Below are positions 41,886-51,625 of a stretch of DNA of 64,000 bases, piece by piece (position 1 is the first letter of the stretch; the number at the start of each line of letters is the position of its first letter). Made by a program: the position numbers and the translations under genes. The notes under the pieces are model-generated. The model saw nothing but the letters and a program-made list of their open reading frames with translations. It was not told where the DNA came from and did not search any database. The stretch is from Agrobacterium pusense (GTDB lineage Bacteria > Pseudomonadota > Alphaproteobacteria > Rhizobiales > Rhizobiaceae): contig NZ_FNBB01000002.1 in NCBI RefSeq assembly GCF_900102105.1, positions 558,001-622,000 of the forward strand, in the 5' to 3' direction.

Positions 41886-42806
41886 TCAGCGCCCTTTGCC
41901 GATTGGCGCGGTGGCGATGATGACGCCGCCGGTGACCAATACGATGCCGATGGCATGATAGGTCTCGAAGGATTCGCCGAGAAACACCGTCGCCATGAGG
42001 ATCGAGACCGGCGGCATCATGTACAGCGTAATTCCCGCCGTGGCGGGACCGAAAACGCGTACCGTGTGGGTAAAGCAATAAAAGGCCAGAAGTGAGGCGA
42101 ACAGGATGATGCCGCCGATCTTCGCCCATGCAACGGGCGTGGCAGGCAGCATGCCGCCCTGTGCCAGTTCCAGTGCTGCCGGTGGCAGAAGGACAAGCGC
42201 GCCGGAAAAAGCAATCAGTCCGAAAAGACTGAAGGACGCCATCTGCCGCGCCGCCGGATCGCGCAGCAGCACGGAATAGATCGCAAAGGCAATGGCCGCG
42301 GTCAAAATTGCAAAGTCGCCGATGTTGAAATTCATGTGCCGGAGAGCGGCGATATCGCCCTTGAGCACGATGGCGGCGACGCCGGCGAAGGCGATAATCA
42401 TGCCCGCCACTTCAAGCTTGCGGATCGGCCGGCCCTGAAAGATGCGCTGGAACAGGATGATGAACAGCGAGGAGGTGGTGTAGATCAGCGTGCCGTTGGC
42501 GGCCGTGGTCATGGTGAGGCCCCAATAGACCACGCCGCCGCAGATGCCCATGCCGAGAATGCCGAGGACGAGCCAGAGCAGCGTCTTGTGCCGCACGAAA
42601 GCAAGGCAGTTGCGCCAGTCGGCGATCATGAAGGGCGCGATGATGAGCGTCGAGCCCATCCAGCGGATGAAGGCGGCGATGAAAGGCGAGACCTCACCGA
42701 CGACGCCGCGGCCGAAAATGACGTTGCTCGCGAAAAAGAAGGGAACGGCCAGAAAGATGAGCCAGTCCGTGAGGCGGGTTTGCTGCGTGGCTGGCGTGTT
42801 CGGCAT
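41886..42806 (-). CDS. EamA/DMT-superfamily exporter
   Basis: A 306-residue transporter with about ten membrane segments in two EamA repeats (about residues 8-135 and 150-295). Typical motifs are AVPFFFASNVIFGRGVVGEVSPFIAAFIRW and the second-half FLGESFETYHAIGIVLVTGGVII. It is distinct from the exporter at 36866, with under 30 per cent identity by eye, so the two are not a recent duplication. Substrate unknown. Confidence 0.8.
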   Translation of the reverse strand: MPNTPATQQTRLTDWLIFLAVPFFFASNVIFGRGVVGEVSPFIAAFIRWMGSTLIIAPFMIADWRNCLAFVRHKTLLWLVLGILGMGICGGVVYWGLTMTTAANGTLIYTTSSLFIILFQRIFQGRPIRKLEVAGMIIAFAGVAAIVLKGDIAALRHMNFNIGDFAILTAAIAFAIYSVLLRDPAARQMASFSLFGLIAFSGALVLLPPAALELAQGGMLPATPVAWAKIGGIILFASLLAFYCFTHTVRVFGPATAGITLYMMPPVSILMATVFLGESFETYHAIGIVLVTGGVIIATAPIGKGR

Positions 42807-42830
42807 ACTTCACGGTCAGGGTTGAACTTC

Positions 42831-42865
42831 AAAAGAAAACGGCGGCTTTCCGGGGAAAACCGCCG
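42831..42865 (-). terminator. Intrinsic terminator of glnA
   Basis: On the minus strand CGGCGG pairs with CCGCCG around TTTTCCCCGGAAAG, followed by TTTTCTTTT, 41 bases past the glnA stop. Confidence 0.8.
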
Positions 42866-42905
42866 CGATGAATGGAGCGCCCCAGTGGAGCGCCCGCAGG
42901 GCCGA

Positions 42906-44315
42906 TCAGGCCGAGTAGTACATGTCGAATTCGACCGGGTGAGGGGTCATTTCGAAACGCATGACTTCCTGCATCTTCAGTTCGATGAAGCTATCGATCT
43001 GGTCGTCGTCAAACACGCCGCCGGCGGTCAGGAACTTGCGGTCCTTGTCGAGGCTTTCCAGCGCTTCACGCAGCGAACCGCAGACGGTCGGGATCTTCTT
43101 CAGTTCCTTGGCAGGAAGGTCGTAAAGGTCCTTGTCCATCGGCTTGCCGGGATGGATCTTGTTCTTGATGCCGTCGAGGCCGGCCATCAGCATGGCCGCA
43201 AAACCGAGATAGGGGTTCTGGGTCGGGTCCGGGAAGCGGACTTCGACGCGCTTTGCCTTCGGGTTGGAGCCGAAGGGGATACGGCAGGAGGCGGAACGGT
43301 TGCGCGCGGAGTAAGCGAGCAGAACCGGCGCTTCATAACCCGGGACCAGACGCTTGTAGGAGTTGGTGGTGGGGTTGGTGAAGGCGTTGATCGCCTTGGC
43401 ATGCTTGATGATGCCGCCGATGTAGTACAGGCAGGTTTCGGAAAGACCGGCATATTCATCGCCTGCGAAGGTCGGCTTGCCGCCCTTCCAGATCGACTGG
43501 TGAACGTGCATGCCCGAGCCGTTGTCGCCGAAGATCGGCTTCGGCATGAAGGTTGCCGTCTTGCCATAGGCATTGGCGACCTGGTGCACAACGTACTTGT
43601 AGATCTGCATCTTGTCGGCGCTGGAGACCAGCGTGTCGAACTTCACGCCCAGCTCGTGCTGTGCGGCAGCCACTTCGTGGTGATGCTTTTCAACGACGAC
43701 GCCCATTTCGGCGAGAACCGTCAGCATTTCGGAGCGCATGTCCTGCAGGCTGTCGATCGGCGGAACCGGGAAATAACCGCCCTTGACGCGCGGACGGTGG
43801 CCGAGGTTGCCGGTCTCGTAGTCGGTGTCGTCATTGGACGGCAGTTCGGACGAATCGAGCTTGAAGCCGGTGTTGTAGGGATCTGCCTTGTATTTCACAT
43901 CGTCGAAGACGAAGAATTCAGGCTCGGGACCGACGAAAACCGTGTCGCCGATACCTGATGCCTTGAGGTAGGCTTCGGCCTTCTTGGCGGTGCCGCGCGG
44001 GTCGCGGTTATAGGCTTCGCCCGAGACCGGGTCGAGAATATCGCAAAGGACGACCAGGGTGGACTGGGCGAAGAACGGGTCGACATGGGCGGTGGCCGGA
44101 TCTGGCATCAGCACCATGTCGGACTCGTTGATGGCCTTCCAGCCGGCGATCGAGGAGCCGTCGAACATGACGCCGTCGGCGAACATGTCTTCGTCGACGC
44201 ATACCACGTCCATGGTGACGTGCTGCAGCTTGCCCTTGGGGTCGGTAAAGCGCAGGTCCACGAACTTGATGTCGTTATCCTTGATCTGCTTCAAGATATC
44301 GTTTGCGGTCGTCAT
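42906..44315 (-). CDS. glnA: Glutamine synthetase type I
   Basis: A 469-residue GSI enzyme that makes glutamine from glutamate and ammonia. Motifs: [16 protein letters not shown], the ATP-binding [16 protein letters not shown] and [24 protein letters not shown]. The adenylylation site is Tyr398 in KDLYDLP, so it should be regulated by GlnE-type adenylylation. It lies 70 bases downstream of glnB, the classical alphaproteobacterial operon. Confidence 0.97.
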   Translation of the reverse strand: MTTANDILKQIKDNDIKFVDLRFTDPKGKLQHVTMDVVCVDEDMFADGVMFDGSSIAGWKAINESDMVLMPDPATAHVDPFFAQSTLVVLCDILDPVSGEAYNRDPRGTAKKAEAYLKASGIGDTVFVGPEPEFFVFDDVKYKADPYNTGFKLDSSELPSNDDTDYETGNLGHRPRVKGGYFPVPPIDSLQDMRSEMLTVLAEMGVVVEKHHHEVAAAQHELGVKFDTLVSSADKMQIYKYVVHQVANAYGKTATFMPKPIFGDNGSGMHVHQSIWKGGKPTFAGDEYAGLSETCLYYIGGIIKHAKAINAFTNPTTNSYKRLVPGYEAPVLLAYSARNRSASCRIPFGSNPKAKRVEVRFPDPTQNPYLGFAAMLMAGLDGIKNKIHPGKPMDKDLYDLPAKELKKIPTVCGSLREALESLDKDRKFLTAGGVFDDDQIDSFIELKMQEVMRFEMTPHPVEFDMYYSA

Positions 44316-44350
44316 TTAAACTTTTCCTTGAGTGTGATGATGACGAGGTG

Positions 44351-44375
44351 AAAACCCAAGCCTCCCCGGCTCGGG
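44351..44375 (-). terminator. Strand-specific attenuator between glnB and glnA
   Basis: On the minus strand CCCGAGCC pairs with GGCTTGGG (one G-U pair) around GGGGA, followed by TTTT. On the plus strand the same pair would be an A-C mismatch. It fits a partial terminator that lowers readthrough from glnB into glnA. Confidence 0.5.
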
Positions 44376-44385
44376 ACTTTTTTAA

Positions 44386-44874
<489 letters not shown>

Positions 44875-45081
44875 CTACCGGCAATTCGTCACTAGAATCC
44901 GAAAAATCCATCAGCATTTCTGCGGTTTTCTTTAATATTAGAAATTTTTAAAATTCGATTATGCTGTGGTCGCGGGTTGAGCTATTGCACATATTATATG
45001 CATTTGAGTATTTTTTGGTCTCCGAATTTTGCTTATTTTTGTATCGATTGCCTTTCCTGCGTTTTGAAGGAATGATGTGGC

Positions 45082-46557
45082 ATGACCTCCATTTCCGAGT
45101 TCCTCCTTATCGACCCGGCTGTGATGGCGCGCATCGATGCGGCAGCCGGCCAATCCGGCATCCCGCTTTACGATTTGATGGAGCGTGCGGGGCAGGCGGT
45201 GGCTGCTTCGGCGCTTCGGCATTACCCGCAGGCGCTGCGCTTCGTCGTCCTGTGCGGCAGCGGGAATAACGGAGGTGACGGTTATGTTGCGGCGCGGGCG
45301 CTGGCGCAAAGCGGCGCTAAAGTCGTTGTCCATCACCTCGGCGATATCGGCCTTCTCAAGGGGGATGCACGCGTGGCCTTGGAGCGGAGCGGCGTGACGC
45401 CGCTGCCGCTTGATGCCTATACACCTCTTTCCGGCGACGTGGTGATCGACGCCGTGTTCGGAGCCGGGCTGTCCCGCGATGTTCCGCCGGAGTTAGTCCG
45501 GCTGATCGAGGCGGTCATGCAGGCGAAGGTGCCGGTTCTTGCCGTGGATCTGCCCTCGGGGCTTTGCGGCCGGCGTGGCGTGGCGCTTGGCGCATCGTTC
45601 AGGGCGGAGCGCACGATCACCTTCATGGCGCGCAAGCCGGGTCATCTGCTGATGCCGGGGCGGGAGCTTTGCGGAGCGCTGGAGGTTTTCGATATCGGCA
45701 TACCGTTGCGTATCCTCGATGCTCATAGGGGATCGGTGGCGGAAAATAATCCGTTTGTCTGGCGGGATGCCTTGCCGCGCGCCGGTATGGAGACCCATAA
45801 ATTCCGCAGGGGGCACCTGACGGTCTTCTCGGGCCCCGCCCATGCGACGGGTGCTAGCCGCATGACCGCGCTTTCAGCGCTGAAGGCGGGGGCGGGGATC
45901 GTTACTGTCGCAGCGCTGAAAGCGGCGCTCGACGTGCTGTCTGTCACATTGACGGCCGTGATGAACGTTCCGATGGACAATGCCGACGATCTACGCGTGT
46001 GGCTTGACGATGAGCGTCACGGCGCCTTCGTTCTCGGCCCGGGCTTCGGCGATCTCGAAAAGGCGCGGCAATTCGTGTCGCTGCTTGGCGACAAGTCGGT
46101 GGTGCTGGATGCCGATGCGATCACGGCCTTCAGGGATGATACGGATGTCCTGTTCGAGCGTATCACTTCCGGTGCGGGCAAATTCGTGCTGACACCGCAT
46201 GAGGGCGAGTTCGCCCGGCTGTTTGCCGATCTGGCGGCCGATGGGAGGCTGAGCAAGATCGAGAAGGCGCAGGTCGCTGCGGCGCGCAGCGGCGCGGTTC
46301 TGGTCTATAAGGGTGCGGACACGGTGATCGCTTCGCCCGATGGCCGGGCGCTGGTCAATACGAACGCCCCGGCGAGCCTTGCGACGGCGGGATCGGGTGA
46401 CGTTCTGGCCGGTATCATCGGCGCGCTATTGGCGCAGGGCGCACCTGCCTTCGACGCGGCTGCAGCCGGGGTCTGGCTGCATGGCGAGGCGGGCGACAGA
46501 GCGGGCGCCGGCATGACGGCGGAGGACCTCGCCCATGCGGTTCGGCCGTTTGGGTGA
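45082..46557 (+). CDS. nnr: Bifunctional NAD(P)HX epimerase / ADP-dependent dehydratase
   Basis: A 491-residue NAD(P)HX repair enzyme. The N-terminal YjeF_N epimerase domain has GSGNNGGDGYVAARAL near residue 60 and VDLPSGLCG. The C-terminal ribokinase-like dehydratase domain, from about residue 230, has NTNAPASLATAGSGDVLAG near the end. It converts damaged S- and R-NADHX back to NADH. Both halves are full length. It reads away from glnB. Confidence 0.93.
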   Translation: MTSISEFLLIDPAVMARIDAAAGQSGIPLYDLMERAGQAVAASALRHYPQALRFVVLCGSGNNGGDGYVAARALAQSGAKVVVHHLGDIGLLKGDARVALERSGVTPLPLDAYTPLSGDVVIDAVFGAGLSRDVPPELVRLIEAVMQAKVPVLAVDLPSGLCGRRGVALGASFRAERTITFMARKPGHLLMPGRELCGALEVFDIGIPLRILDAHRGSVAENNPFVWRDALPRAGMETHKFRRGHLTVFSGPAHATGASRMTALSALKAGAGIVTVAALKAALDVLSVTLTAVMNVPMDNADDLRVWLDDERHGAFVLGPGFGDLEKARQFVSLLGDKSVVLDADAITAFRDDTDVLFERITSGAGKFVLTPHEGEFARLFADLAADGRLSKIEKAQVAAARSGAVLVYKGADTVIASPDGRALVNTNAPASLATAGSGDVLAGIIGALLAQGAPAFDAAAAGVWLHGEAGDRAGAGMTAEDLAHAVRPFG

Positions 46558-46653
46558 ATTGGTCTGATTTGCTGGCTGCTCACTGAACCTGCGATCTTAC
46601 CACAGTTCCATCATCCGCACTTCGTCACCCGGGACTGGATACGGGGGCCAGCG

Positions 46654-46731
46654 CGATCAGGTCCTTGATCGCGAATACTCTTCTCACGGCGCAGACACGC
46701 CGTGAATAGATGCCGGATCTAGTCCGGCATG
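46654..46731. repeat. Three-hairpin intergenic repeat cluster
   Basis: Three inverted repeats lie in series: GCGATCA/TGATCGC (46654-46673), TCACGGCG/CGCCGTGA (46685-46706) and ATGCCGGA/TCCGGCAT (46711-46731). They fill the gap between convergent nnr and the GlxA-type gene. The last hairpin resembles a short repeat scattered in Agrobacterium genomes. Confidence 0.5.
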
Positions 46732-46793
46732 ACGGAGGACAGGTTTTTGCTCTGAGACAAGTCCTGTCGCGCTCGGGACCGTCAACTCCGCCT

Positions 46794-47834
46794 TCAATGG
46801 GCGGCCTTGCCTGCCTGGCTCGCCATTGCCATGCGCGAAGCACTGATCAGCAGCTTGCGCTCGGCGCGCTCCTGCTGCGGGGTGCGATTGTAGATTTCGC
46901 GATAACACTTCGAGAAATGCGACGCTGACACGAACCCGCAGGCGACGGCGACTTCCACCACCGGCATGGCCGATTGCACCAGCAGGTGACGGGCGCGGTC
47001 AAGGCGGATTTCAAGGTAATAGCGGGCGGGCGAGCGGCCCATTTCCTGGCGGAAGAGGCGTTCCACCTGCCGGCGCGACAGATCGGCGGCGTCGGCGATA
47101 TCGAGCAGCGACAGCGGCTCGGCAAGATTGCCTTCCATCAATTCGATGATCGACAGAACCTTGCTGTTCTGCACGCCAAGGCGGGCGCGCAGCGGCAGGC
47201 GCTGGCGGTCGTTGGGGCTGCGCACGCGGTCGGTCAATTGCTGTTCGCAGACGCGGTTGACGAGGTTCTCGCCGAAATCCTGGCCGATCAGGCTCAGCAT
47301 CATGTCGAGCGAGGCCGTGCCGCCGGCGCAGGTATAGATGTTGCTGTCGACTTCGAAGAGATCTGCGTAGACTTCCACCTGCGGGAAGGCTTCGGAAAAG
47401 CCGGGCAGGTTTTCCCAGTGGATCGCGCAACGTTTGCCGTTGAGGAGGCCAGCCTGCGCAAGGATATGGGCGGCGGTACAAAGGCTGCCGATGGCGATAC
47501 CACGATTATAGGCTTCGCGCAGCCAGGCGTTGACCGATTTGTTGATGTGTTGATCCACATCGATGCCCGAACAGATGATTGCCATTTCCGGGCGGTTTTC
47601 GCCGCTGACATAACGCCGCTCATCTGCAAGACAGGTATCGGCCTCAAGACAGATGCCGCTCGATGACATGACCTTCTGGCCATCGAGCGAGGCGATGCGC
47701 CATTCATAGGCCTGGTAGCCCAACATTCGGTTGGCGATGCGAAGCGTTTCAACCGCTGCGGCGAAGGGCAGCATGGTAAATTGCGGAATGAGAAAAAAGA
47801 CGATTGAGCGCTTCTTCTGGGAGTTTCTGCTCAT
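46794..47834 (-). CDS. GlxA-type AraC-family transcriptional regulator
   Basis: A 346-residue regulator. Residues about 10-180 resemble a DJ-1/PfpI domain (IVFFLIPQFTMLPFAAAVETLRIANR and the CTAAHILAQAGLL nucleophile-elbow region). Residues about 240-335 are an AraC-type double helix-turn-helix (ADLSRRQVERLFRQEMGRSPARYYLEIRLDRAR and CGFVSASHFSKCYREIYNRTP). Proteins of this class control carnitine, betaine or arginine catabolism. ATG 47834 has GGAG upstream; the open frame to 48095 adds 87 unrelated residues. Target unknown. Confidence 0.83.
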   Translation of the reverse strand: MSRNSQKKRSIVFFLIPQFTMLPFAAAVETLRIANRMLGYQAYEWRIASLDGQKVMSSSGICLEADTCLADERRYVSGENRPEMAIICSGIDVDQHINKSVNAWLREAYNRGIAIGSLCTAAHILAQAGLLNGKRCAIHWENLPGFSEAFPQVEVYADLFEVDSNIYTCAGGTASLDMMLSLIGQDFGENLVNRVCEQQLTDRVRSPNDRQRLPLRARLGVQNSKVLSIIELMEGNLAEPLSLLDIADAADLSRRQVERLFRQEMGRSPARYYLEIRLDRARHLLVQSAMPVVEVAVACGFVSASHFSKCYREIYNRTPQQERAERKLLISASRMAMASQAGKAAH

Positions 47835-48059
47835 TTGCCCGTGCTCCGTTGCGAATACGCAATTCCTCCCTTGGAATTGGTCTTCTGGATGTCCTGTATG
47901 CGACATCTTTAACGAAAAATACGCCGTGGAATCGGGGCTGTCAAAAAATAGCTTTTGAAATATGCAAATTTTGCGACAAGCCTTTTTAAAGGGCGTCGCG
48001 TCGCATGTAAAACAGGCAGGCCAATTTACGCCCGGGGGCCGCCATTTACCCGCAGAGGG

Positions 48060-48097
48060 CGATGGCTCGCGGGCGTAAGAAAGGCTGCGAGCCATCG
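48060..48097. terminator. Long hairpin after the DUF1127 gene
   Basis: GATGGCTCGC (48061-48070) pairs with GCGAGCCATC (48087-48096), and one more pair extends it. It lies about ten bases beyond the stop of the leftward DUF1127 gene. There is no T-run, so termination would need Rho or another factor. Confidence 0.4.
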
Positions 48098-48105
48098 GCC
48101 GGCGG

Positions 48106-48324
48106 TCATTTGCGAATGACGCTTCTGCAGTAGTTGTCGGTTGTGGGCCATCCGATATCCTTCAATGTTTCAGGCGGGAGCGCTTCCAGCGCGCGGAGCA
48201 TCCTCGCACGGCGCCATGACGCATAATGGGAGGCGATATTGCCTGACAGGCGCTGCAGCCAGCCGGCGGATGACGGGCGATGCGGGGAGCGGTTCGCCGC
48301 GGGCAGGTAATGTATCATGGTCAT
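48106..48324 (-). CDS. DUF1127 domain protein
   Basis: A 72-residue protein. The C-terminal half has the YjiS-like DUF1127 pattern, WRRARMLRALEALPPETLKDIGW. Small DUF1127 proteins are arginine-rich and several in Agrobacterium affect RNA turnover and phosphate or carbon uptake. ATG 48324 follows a GGATGAAG site. It is divergent from the LysR gene at 48437; the 112-base gap must hold both promoters. Confidence 0.78.
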   Translation of the reverse strand: MTMIHYLPAANRSPHRPSSAGWLQRLSGNIASHYASWRRARMLRALEALPPETLKDIGWPTTDNYCRSVIRK

Positions 48325-48436
48325 GTCTTCATCCTTTCCTGAACCACGATTGATGTGAGGATGGTGCGCCGTTGTTGACATTCAATCAAACGAAATGATA
48401 TCCATCTATAAATCAAAATATTTGAAGGTGCGTGCC

Positions 48437-49333
48437 ATGACCGTGACTTTCCGCCAACCGCTGCCGTTGCTGGATAACGACATATTGAGGACCTTCGTCG
48501 CCATTGCGGAAACGGGAAACTTCTCGACCGCCGCCGAAGTCGTGTTCAGAACACCATCGGCCGTTTCGATGCAGATCAAGAAGCTAGAAGAGCAGCTGAA
48601 AACGACGCTGTTCCTGCGCGATGCGCGTTCGGTGACATTGACGGCGCATGGGGAGACGCTTCTGACTTATGCGCGCCGCATGATTGCCTTGTCCAACGAG
48701 GCCGTGTCGCGTTTCGTCATGCCCGAATTGTCCGGTGTGGTGCGTCTCGGCGCACCGGAGGATATTGGCGAGCGCGGGCTGCTGCCGGGCATTCTCAAGC
48801 GTTTCGCCGAGGCTTTCCCCGGCATCATGATCGACGTCACAATCGATGCCAGCTCCAATCTCTATAAGCGGATGGACGAGCAGCGTCTTGATCTCGCCCT
48901 CGTCAACTGTGCTTCACATCCGCTGAGGGATACCGGCGAGGTGCTGATGCGCGAACGGCTCGTCTGGGCGGGTGCGAAATGCGGCACGGCCTATCTGCGC
49001 GATCCGCTGCCGATCTCGATATGGGAAGAGGGCTGCATCTGGCGTTCAGAGGCGATTCATTCGCTGGAAAAACGTGGGCGCAATTTCCGCGTGGCCTATC
49101 TCAGCGGCCACACGATGGCACAGCGTGCGGCGATTGCCGCAGATCTCGCCATCGCGCCGCTGCCACGATCCTATGTGCTGAACGACATGGTCATTCTGGG
49201 TGAGAAGGAAGGCCTGCCGGAACTCGGCTATTTCGATATCCGGCTGATTATGGGCGACAAGGCGTCGCGGCCGGTGCTCGCAGTGGCGGAAAGCATTCGC
49301 AATGCCTTCGTCGAGGTTGCGAAGGCGGCATGA
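48437..49333 (+). CDS. LysR-family transcriptional regulator
   Basis: A 298-residue regulator. Residues about 12-70 are the LysR winged helix (LRTFVAIAETGNFSTAAEVVFRTPSAVSMQIKKLEEQL) and the rest is the effector domain. It has GVVRLGAPEDIGERGLLPGILKRFAEAFPGIMIDV. ATG 48437 is preferred to the one at 48395. By LysR custom it may regulate the divergent DUF1127 gene. Confidence 0.85.
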   Translation: MTVTFRQPLPLLDNDILRTFVAIAETGNFSTAAEVVFRTPSAVSMQIKKLEEQLKTTLFLRDARSVTLTAHGETLLTYARRMIALSNEAVSRFVMPELSGVVRLGAPEDIGERGLLPGILKRFAEAFPGIMIDVTIDASSNLYKRMDEQRLDLALVNCASHPLRDTGEVLMRERLVWAGAKCGTAYLRDPLPISIWEEGCIWRSEAIHSLEKRGRNFRVAYLSGHTMAQRAAIAADLAIAPLPRSYVLNDMVILGEKEGLPELGYFDIRLIMGDKASRPVLAVAESIRNAFVEVAKAA

Positions 49334-49378
49334 GGCGAAGGAACGCATCACGGCCATCATGCGCCGTCGACGCGCCGC

Positions 49379-50281
49379 TTAGATCGCCACCGAACCCGTG
49401 GCTGCGGCGTGATCCGCGTTTTCGGTCCGCCAGCTGCCACGACTGACCAGCCAGTCTGACGACGCCTGCAGCCCGCCGAAGGGAAAGACATGGATCTGCC
49501 GGATCGGTCCTTGCGGATTGTCCCGCCAGTGCCGTTCGATCGGCCCGACGATGCTTTCCGGTGAATGGCCCCTGGCAAGCGTCGTCAGGGAAAGCGCGTT
49601 TTTCTTGAGATAGGCAATGGAATTGCCGACACCGCAGAGCGCTGCGTATTTCAGGAGCGTGGTGATCTTGGCCGGGCCGGAAACGCCGATATGCACCGGC
49701 AGATCGATACCGGATGCGGCAAGCCCCTCTGCCCAGGCGATGAAGCGGGCGGAATCAAAACCGAACTGGGTGACGATGCGCATGGCGGCGTCGGTTCTTT
49801 CGCCAAAATCGCGTTTCAGCCGCAACGCGGCCGTCGCCGTTTCGTCGTTGAAATCGGGGCTGCCTTCCGGATGACCGGCAATTGCGATATGCCTGATGCC
49901 GCAACGGTCGAAAATGCCCGTGGAAAGCATGTCGATGGTAGACGTGAACGGGCCCTCTGGCTTCTCGACGCCACCGCCGACCGCCAGCACGTCGGTCACG
50001 CCGGCGTCGCCGGCAAGCCGCTTCACCTGTTCCTCGAAATCGATGCGAGAGGCGATACGGCGGGCCGCAAGGTGCGGAACGGGCTCATAACCGAGATCAC
50101 GCAGATGCTTTGCGGCATCGACCAGCTTCACCTGCGAGGCGGCTCCGGTATCTGTCAGATAAACGCGCACGCCCTGCGGAAAAAGACCGGCAAGACTTGC
50201 CGGGCCAAGCACCTGCGCGGGTGAGGCCTCGATGGAGGCAGGGATGACGGAAGTGGCGGAGATATCGGGCAATGTGTGCAT
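49379..50281 (-). CDS. Methylenetetrahydrofolate reductase-family protein
   Basis: A 300-residue protein with the MTHFR TIM-barrel pattern: GVRVYLTDTG, VTDVLAVGGGVEKPEG, IRHIAIAGHPEGSPD, IVTQFGFDSARFIAWAEGL and DLPVHIGVSGPAKI. These match the folate- and FAD-binding regions. The real metF would be expected near metH; this copy is next to a formyltransferase and a LysR gene, so it may serve one-carbon catabolism. ATG 50281 has an AAGGA site just upstream; 50299 is an alternative start. Substrate not proved. Confidence 0.75.
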   Translation of the reverse strand: MHTLPDISATSVIPASIEASPAQVLGPASLAGLFPQGVRVYLTDTGAASQVKLVDAAKHLRDLGYEPVPHLAARRIASRIDFEEQVKRLAGDAGVTDVLAVGGGVEKPEGPFTSTIDMLSTGIFDRCGIRHIAIAGHPEGSPDFNDETATAALRLKRDFGERTDAAMRIVTQFGFDSARFIAWAEGLAASGIDLPVHIGVSGPAKITTLLKYAALCGVGNSIAYLKKNALSLTTLARGHSPESIVGPIERHWRDNPQGPIRQIHVFPFGGLQASSDWLVSRGSWRTENADHAAATGSVAI

Positions 50282-50389
50282 GATCCTTTTGATTATCATG
50301 CACCGTTTTTGAGGCCAAGTCTGTGCCTGTTGCGGCAAGACAGCCCTGCATCTGCGACGAAGCTTGAGCCGAGCGCGGTGCCGGCGGCG

Positions 50390-51166
50390 CTACCAGACCC
50401 GTTTCGTCAGACCGTTCCATAGCCATGTCCAGATCGTTGGTGGAAAGCGGAGCACCGACTTTCCGGGCGAGGGCGGCTGCGGCGCAAGGCTGCCGGACAA
50501 GGCGTCTTCGATGGCATTGATGGCGATATCGACCGAGGCTGCTGTCAAGAGAAGGGGATAGGTGGCGATGGTGTCGGAAGGTGAGGGTTTCAGCCGTTTT
50601 TCGTAAAGTGTGGCGCCGGTATCCACACCCTTGTCAACGAGATGCACGGTTGCGCCGAAATTGCCCCGGTCCTTTTCCACCAGCGCCCAGTATCCACCCA
50701 TCTGGCCGCGATAGGCCGGGTTGATGCCGGCGTGAAAATTGATGATGGGGCAGTGCAGGTCCCTGAGCGTCGCCGGCGTCAGCAGACGGCAGGAAATGGT
50801 GAAGATGACAGCCGGTTTCAGGAGATTGGCGGCCTTGCGACATTCTTCATCGTTCAGCGAGGCGAAATGCGTGACTGGAATGGTGCCGCCCAGATCAGGC
50901 AGGAGACCATGCTCCGCAATGATCTCTTTGCTTCTTCGTACCGTGAAGCGTTTTCCCAGCCGCGATGCGACCATCGTCGCCAGCTGGCCCACTGCGACAA
51001 TCCAGCCGAGGCGTCTTGCCCGGCGCTTGAGGATGGCCGATTTGCTTTCGGGCTGTTCCATGAACACATGGATGTCGGGAAATCGCGCTGCCAGCGCATT
51101 GATCATGACGTTAGGGTTCACGCCGCCCGCCGTCATCACCAGAAGCCGATTATTGATGTCAGTCAT
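50390..51166 (-). CDS. Formyltransferase-family protein
   Basis: A 258-residue protein with the formyl-transferase core in the C-terminal half: the catalytic INFHAGINPAYRG near residue 105 and the catalytic aspartate in DKGVDTGATL. The N-terminal half is Rossmann-like (LLVMTAGGVNPNVMINALAARFPD). Related enzymes use 10-formyltetrahydrofolate to formylate an amino sugar or nucleotide. It is divergent from the entericidin-like gene and reads leftward in the direction of the MTHFR gene, with a 108-base gap. Confidence 0.77.
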   Translation of the reverse strand: MTDINNRLLVMTAGGVNPNVMINALAARFPDIHVFMEQPESKSAILKRRARRLGWIVAVGQLATMVASRLGKRFTVRRSKEIIAEHGLLPDLGGTIPVTHFASLNDEECRKAANLLKPAVIFTISCRLLTPATLRDLHCPIINFHAGINPAYRGQMGGYWALVEKDRGNFGATVHLVDKGVDTGATLYEKRLKPSPSDTIATYPLLLTAASVDIAINAIEDALSGSLAPQPPSPGKSVLRFPPTIWTWLWNGLTKRVW

Positions 51167-51354
51167 GTCACCCACTGGATTTCTCAAGCCACGATCCACG
51201 CGCAGTTTCCCTCGCGAAGCTCAAAACCATGTTAATTTTCATCGACAGGATTTTTTGAAACGCCGCTGGAACCGAATTTTGGGACTCACGTTATTGTGAC
51301 GCATATCACATCGGCGCTTGCCTCGGACGGCAAGTCATAGGGGAGTAGTTTCAA

Positions 51355-51516
51355 ATGATCACACGCATTCTTTCGACCGTTTTCGTGGCTCTGCTGACCG
51401 TCGTGACGCTCAGCTCTTGCGGCAACACCATTCGCGGCATGGGCCGGGATACGGCGAACGCCGTGGATGCGACCCAGGATGCCGGCCGTAGCGTCGACCG
51501 CGCCGCCCGTCGCTGA
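51355..51516 (+). CDS. Entericidin-like small lipoprotein (53 aa)
   Basis: A 53-residue open frame. Residues 1-22 are a signal peptide with a lipobox ending in LSSC, and the mature part (GNTIRGMGRDTANAVDATQDAGRSVDRAARR) matches the EcnA/EcnB short lipoprotein pattern of about 25-30 residues. Entericidins are a toxin-antidote pair at the stationary phase membrane in enterics; here only one gene of the type is seen. The GGGGAG ribosome binding site lies eight bases before the ATG. Confidence 0.78.
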   Translation: MITRILSTVFVALLTVVTLSSCGNTIRGMGRDTANAVDATQDAGRSVDRAARR

Positions 51517-51625
51517 CGACATCTCCCCTTCTGAAAGTCCGGCGTCTCCCTGAAGCCAGGGTGACGCCTTTTCTTTGACCGAATTTCCCTGCGAATGTTC
51601 CCCTGAAGAGAATCACGGGGTGGGC

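Noticed and set aside
42336-43958. Plus-strand frame of 540 codons across glnA and the EamA gene
   Set aside because: A shadow of two real genes on the other strand.
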